Below, piece by piece: positions 21,113 to 24,495 of a stretch of 24,495 bases of DNA. Source of the DNA: SVQP01 sp045650025 (lineage in GTDB: Bacteria; Bacillota; Clostridia; Oscillospirales; CAG-272); the NCBI GenBank assembly GCA_045650025.1, contig JAZRQR010000133.1, positions 1-24,495 on the forward strand. The letters are read 5' to 3'. Position 1 is the stretch's first letter. Every line of letters starts with the position of its first letter. Under the pieces are notes generated by a model. That model was not told the origin of the DNA, did not search any database, and worked only from the letters and a program-made list of their open reading frames with translations. The translations under genes were made by a program, and so were the position numbers.

Positions 21113-23515
21113 ATGAAAAAATGTGATCTTAGCGGCAAATGGCGCATGACGGGAAACGGCTATGACGTAGAGGGGCAGGTGCCCGGCTCGGTGTATTCGT
21201 TTCTGTATATGGACAACGCGCTTTTGTCCGATCCGCACGTAGCGGACAATGAAGATATATATTTGGAAATTTCCGAGCACGACTATACCTTTTCGTGCAC
21301 GTTTGATTGGTGGGATGAGGGATATCGCACGACCTTGGTGTTTGAGGGCTTGGATACGCTGTGCTGCATCTATCTCAACGGCACGCACGTGGCGGATACC
21401 GACAATATGCACCTGCGCTATGAGTTTGATATCACAGAGCTTGTGCGTGAGCACAACGAGCTGTGCGTGGTCTGCCATTCACCCACGAAATATATCCGCG
21501 AGCAGGATGCCAAGTCGCGCTTGTTTGGCGCGACCGACTGCATGCGCGGTTACCCCCATTTGCGCAAGGCGCATTGCATGATGGGCTGGGATTGGGGACC
21601 GAGACTCCCCGATGCGGGCATCTGGCGCGACGTGTATCTGCTGCAGCATGACCATAGCGGGCGCATTTTGGATGCGCGCGTGACGCAACGGCACGAGGAC
21701 GGCAGAGTGTTCCTGACTCCGATTATGGAATTTGTAGGGGAGGGCACGCCCGAATGTTGGCTGACCGCGCCCGATGGCAGCGTCACCGCGCTGGCGATAG
21801 GCGTGGAAACCGAGGTGCAAAATCCGCAGCTTTGGTGGCCGAACGGACTTGGCGAGCAGCCGCTCTATACCGTGCAGGCATGGCTGGTTGTGGGCAACGA
21901 GATCATAGACGACCGCGAGCTGCGCATAGGACTTCGCACCATGGAGCTGATCAGACAGCCGGACGCCTTTGGCATCGGCTTTTATCACCGCGTCAACGGC
22001 GTGGATATGTTCGCGATGGGCGCGGATTACATTCCCGAGGATAATCTTTTCAGCCGCATTACCCCCGCGCGCACGCGTAAGCTCCTGGAGCAATGCAAGG
22101 CGTGCAATTTCAACGCCATTCGCGTGTGGGGCGGTGGCTATTATCCCGACGATTGGTTCTTTGATATTTGTGACGAGCTTGGCTTGGTGGTGTTCTTTGA
22201 CCTCATGTTTGCCTGCTCGGTGTACGATCCCGACGAGAAGCTGCTTGGCAGTATGCTGACCGAGGTGGAGCAGAACGTGCGCCGCATCCGTCACCATGCC
22301 TGCATAGGACTCATCTGCGGCAATAACGAGATTGAGTGGCATTTCCACGAGTACGTGGCGATTTCGGGCAGAGGTGACCGTGAGCGCCTGGAGCAGGTGT
22401 ATCTGGATCTGTTCGAGAAGCATATCCCTGCGGTGCTCGCTAATGTGTGCCCCGAGATTGCGTACATCCCGTCCTCGCCTACCTCGCTGGGCGGCTTTGC
22501 CGACCCTAACGGCGAGCCCTGCGGCGATTGCCACGATTGGAATTCCGATCATCTGTCCTTCCGCAACCGCTTTTACCGCTACGTCAGCGAGTTTGGGTTC
22601 CAGTCGCTGCCGAGCATGAAAACCGTTCGCACCTACGCTACGGACGGCAATTATAACCTCTGCGCGCCGCTCATGGAGCGTCACCAGCGTTCGGGTGGCG
22701 GCAACGAGCTGATCCTTTCGCAGCTTGCCAAGTTTTATCCCTACGCCCACACGCCCGAGCAGCTGATCTACGTGTCGCAGCAGTATCAAGCCGACTCGAT
22801 CCGTTATCGCGTGGAGCACATGCGCCGCCATCGCGGTCGCTGCATGGGCGCGCTGTATTGGCAGCTTAACGACATCTGGCAGGGCACTTCTTGGGCAAGC
22901 ATCGATTGCTTTGGACGTTACAAGGCACTGCAATACGCGGCAAAACGGTTCTTCGCGCCCGTTCTGATCTCCTGCGAGGAGAACGGTTTGGTGCAGCACA
23001 GAGGCAATATTAACGCGCAGAAGGGCACTTACCAAGAGGCGTGCAGTTATAAGCTTTGCGTCACAAACGATACCACAAGCGAAATTTCGGGCAGCGTGAT
23101 CGCATCCGTGCGCGATGCGCAGGGCAACGTGCTGCACTCGACCGAGCAGAGCATCACCGTGCCTGCACTTTCCGCGCAGTATCTCGACGAGCAAGCCTTT
23201 GACTATGATCCCGTCACCGCGCATTTGCAGTACGCGTTTGTCGTGGACGGGCAAACCGTCAGCGAGGGCTGCGTGCTGTTTGTGCCGCCCAAGCACTATG
23301 CATTTGTCAACCCCGCGCTGACCGTGCGCAGAGAGGGAAGTGAGCTGATCGTAACCGCCCAAGCCTTTGCCAAGGGCGTGTTTATCGAAGGGCTTGACGG
23401 CGACGTCATTCTGTCCGATAACAGCTTTGATATGGAATCGGGCGAGAAACGCCTGCAGATCCTTTCGGGAGATGCAAACGACATTACCGTGACCTCGGTG
23501 TTTGATCTGACGTGA
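21113..23515 (+). CDS. GH2 beta-mannosidase
   Basis: Glycoside hydrolase family 2 enzyme of 800 residues (beta-mannosidases are usually 800-850). Order: sugar-binding jelly roll (about 1-180, with QVPGSVYSFLYMDNALLSDP near the start), Ig-like domain (about 180-285), TIM barrel (about 290-620), C-terminal Ig-like domains (about 640-800). Acid/base Glu406 in ICGNNEIEW; nucleophile Glu493 in YVSEFGFQS; MGWDWGPRLPDAGIWR (157-172) is typical of beta-mannosidases rather than beta-galactosidases. It would release mannose from the non-reducing end of manno-oligosaccharides or N-glycan cores. No signal peptide, so cytosolic, needing imported oligosaccharides. Ribosome binding site AAGGAG. Last gene of the operon. 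TTA, CTA and TCA codons are absent from codon 123 on. Confidence 0.92.
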   Translation: MKKCDLSGKWRMTGNGYDVEGQVPGSVYSFLYMDNALLSDPHVADNEDIYLEISEHDYTFSCTFDWWDEGYRTTLVFEGLDTLCCIYLNGTHVADTDNMHLRYEFDITELVREHNELCVVCHSPTKYIREQDAKSRLFGATDCMRGYPHLRKAHCMMGWDWGPRLPDAGIWRDVYLLQHDHSGRILDARVTQRHEDGRVFLTPIMEFVGEGTPECWLTAPDGSVTALAIGVETEVQNPQLWWPNGLGEQPLYTVQAWLVVGNEIIDDRELRIGLRTMELIRQPDAFGIGFYHRVNGVDMFAMGADYIPEDNLFSRITPARTRKLLEQCKACNFNAIRVWGGGYYPDDWFFDICDELGLVVFFDLMFACSVYDPDEKLLGSMLTEVEQNVRRIRHHACIGLICGNNEIEWHFHEYVAISGRGDRERLEQVYLDLFEKHIPAVLANVCPEIAYIPSSPTSLGGFADPNGEPCGDCHDWNSDHLSFRNRFYRYVSEFGFQSLPSMKTVRTYATDGNYNLCAPLMERHQRSGGGNELILSQLAKFYPYAHTPEQLIYVSQQYQADSIRYRVEHMRRHRGRCMGALYWQLNDIWQGTSWASIDCFGRYKALQYAAKRFFAPVLISCEENGLVQHRGNINAQKGTYQEACSYKLCVTNDTTSEISGSVIASVRDAQGNVLHSTEQSITVPALSAQYLDEQAFDYDPVTAHLQYAFVVDGQTVSEGCVLFVPPKHYAFVNPALTVRREGSELIVTAQAFAKGVFIEGLDGDVILSDNSFDMESGEKRLQILSGDANDITVTSVFDLT

Positions 23516-23520
23516 TGTAG

Positions 23521-23539
23521 GGGCGATCAGTGATCGCCC
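23521..23539. repeat. Perfect 19-bp palindrome GGGCGATCA-G-TGATCGCCC
   Basis: Two 9-bp arms around one central base lie 6 bp after the mannosidase stop. No T-run follows, so it is not a typical terminator; it may be an intergenic repeat or a protein-binding site. Confidence 0.5.
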
Positions 23540-23557
23540 GCAAATAAGAATAATCAA

Positions 23558-23585
23558 AAGGGTGAACCCTCGCGGGTTCACCCTT
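23558..23585 (-). terminator. Terminator between convergent genes, best oriented for the - strand
   Basis: A 12-bp perfect stem (23558-23569 with 23574-23585), loop TCGC. Read on the - strand it is followed by TTTTGATTATT, so it fits the M20 peptidase that ends at 23601; on the + strand the following AAATTT is weaker but could also serve the mannosidase operon. Confidence 0.85.
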
Positions 23586-23600
23586 AAATTTAACATTTTA

Positions 23601-24495
23601 TCAGCAATTCTTGATCAATCTCATGAAAAACTCCACCGAGCGGTGCAGGGTTTCAAGCCTGATCTTTTCGTTATTGCCGTGAATGGTGGCGCGTTCCTCG
23701 CTTGTCAGATCCATTGCAGAGAAGCGGTAAACGCGATCCGAAATTCTGCCCCAATGGCGGCTGTCCGAGCATTGCACCATCAGATAGGGCGTGACCACGC
23801 AGCCCTTCCACGTGGATGCCACCGCGCTTGCCACCTTGTTATATCCCTCGCAATCGGTACGCGAGATGCGGCTGGGATTCATGCCGTGCAGGCAGGTGAC
23901 TTCCACCTTATCATCGTTCACCGTCTTTTTGATGTATGCAAGAGCATCGTCCATGTTGTTGGCAGGATTGAGACGGATATTGGATACCATGCTTGCTTCG
24001 GGCGGGATGACGTTGGATGCCGACGAGCCCTGCATTTGGGTAAAGGCAACCGTGGTGCGCATAAGCGCATTGAGCTCGCCGCCGCTCTTTTTGCAAAGCA
24101 AGTCAAGCACGGGCAAAAACAGGCGGATATTGGAGAAAATGACCTTGTAGGCAAAGGAAGAATAGCGTCCCAGCGTGTCAAACATCTGCGCAACGGGGGG
24201 CGTCAGCTGTGCCTTGAAGGGCTTTTTCAGCATGCGGACGCAAGCGGCGCTGAGTCTGTCCACGGGTGCGCCCGGCTTGGGCGCGGAGGCGTGGCCGCCG
24301 CCCGACTTGACGGTGTACCCCACATCCATCATGCCTTTTTCGGCAATGCCGATCATGCCGCAGGGAACCTTGACGCCGGGGAATACGTTTTCCACCACCG
24401 CGCCGCCCTCGTCCACGACCATGGCAGGCGTAATGCCGTTTTGTGCAAAGTAGTCTACGATATGCACAGCACCCTTGCCGTTGACCTCCTCACCG
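23601..24495 (-). CDS. M20 peptidase (CPS1/Gly-X carboxypeptidase-like), 5' end beyond the window
   Basis: C-terminal ~298 residues of a zinc peptidase; the frame is open to the last base, beginning GEEVNGKGAVHIVDYF, so the true start and the first metal-binding His/Asp are outside. Present: the GEE pair (general base and metal-ligand Glu), a VVDEGG segment, GGGHASAPKPGAPVDRL (dimerisation-domain His), SSASNVIPPEASMVSNIRL, SDSRHW, and IHGNNEKIRL with the last metal-ligand His. The order matches the Cps1/PM20D1-like branch, which cleaves short peptides or N-acyl amino acids. Family members are about 450-500 residues, so roughly a third is missing. The only - strand gene, convergent with the mannosidase operon. 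A GTG at 24467 is not the start, since homologous sequence continues upstream. Confidence 0.88.
   Translation of the reverse strand, partial: GEEVNGKGAVHIVDYFAQNGITPAMVVDEGGAVVENVFPGVKVPCGMIGIAEKGMMDVGYTVKSGGGHASAPKPGAPVDRLSAACVRMLKKPFKAQLTPPVAQMFDTLGRYSSFAYKVIFSNIRLFLPVLDLLCKKSGGELNALMRTTVAFTQMQGSSASNVIPPEASMVSNIRLNPANNMDDALAYIKKTVNDDKVEVTCLHGMNPSRISRTDCEGYNKVASAVASTWKGCVVTPYLMVQCSDSRHWGRISDRVYRFSAMDLTSEERATIHGNNEKIRLETLHRSVEFFMRLIKNC

Noticed and set aside
19646..21478. 610-residue open frame on the - strand
   Set aside because: Shadow of the acetyltransferase and parts of its neighbours; no protein-like features.
21479..23596. 705-residue open frame on the - strand
   Set aside because: In-register shadow of the GH2 beta-mannosidase, whose catalytic motifs are clear on the + strand.

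Overview
The window looks like a chromosomal segment of an uncultured anaerobic Bacillota of the class Clostridia, probably gut-associated. This rests on content and style: several lipoproteins with a classic lipobox and no outer-membrane genes; strong AGGAGG-type ribosome binding sites; near-consensus sigma-A promoters (TTGACA, 17 bp, TATAAT, often with an extended TGn); compact intrinsic terminators; and a gene set (BMP-type nucleoside ABC transporter, D-amino acid aminotransferase, M20 and P1 peptidases, SGNH esterases, intracellular GH2) typical of gut Clostridia. Base composition is intermediate by eye and was not computed. I recognised no rRNA, tRNA, CRISPR array, transposase, phage gene or transcription regulator. 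Every complete gene is on the + strand; only the truncated M20 peptidase at the right edge is on the - strand.

Layout. (1) 1-535 is non-coding and hairpin-rich: two copies of a 30-bp sequence lie 222 bp apart and enclose terminator-like stem-loops. (2) 620-949 is a small AT-rich lipoprotein. (3) 1169-2020 is a monocistronic D-amino acid aminotransferase. (4) 2135-5932 is a four-gene operon: zinc-ribbon/DUF2007-like protein, SseB-like protein, small AAA/ABC-type ATPase, M20D amidohydrolase. (5) 6198-6863 is a nucleotidyltransferase. (6) 6939-9088 holds two paralogous YD-repeat lipoproteins. A 39-bp sequence that is both a terminator hairpin and a promoter follows each of them. (7) 9181-12192 is an oxidoreductase (Gfo/Idh/MocA) plus a large DUF4091/GH123-like lipoprotein with a Thr/Pro/Glu tether. 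(8) 12388-17241 is a complete BMP-lipoprotein/ABC nucleoside uptake cassette. (9) 17364-18839 encodes two SGNH-fold hydrolases. (10) 18949-23515 is an operon of P1 peptidase, Eis-like acetyltransferase and GH2 beta-mannosidase. (11) 23601-24495 (-) is an M20 peptidase cut by the window edge.

Themes. The genes suggest scavenging: nucleoside import (region 8), glycan trimming at the surface (region 7) and in the cytoplasm (esterases and beta-mannosidase, regions 9-10), and peptide or amide hydrolysis (two M20 enzymes, one P1 enzyme). These links are inferred from gene content; no pathway is complete here. The least explained parts are the YD-repeat lipoprotein pair with its shared terminator/promoter module, the unknown operon 2135-5932, and the hairpin repeats at the left edge. 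I did not find a clear, entirely new system, and rank these as the best leads.
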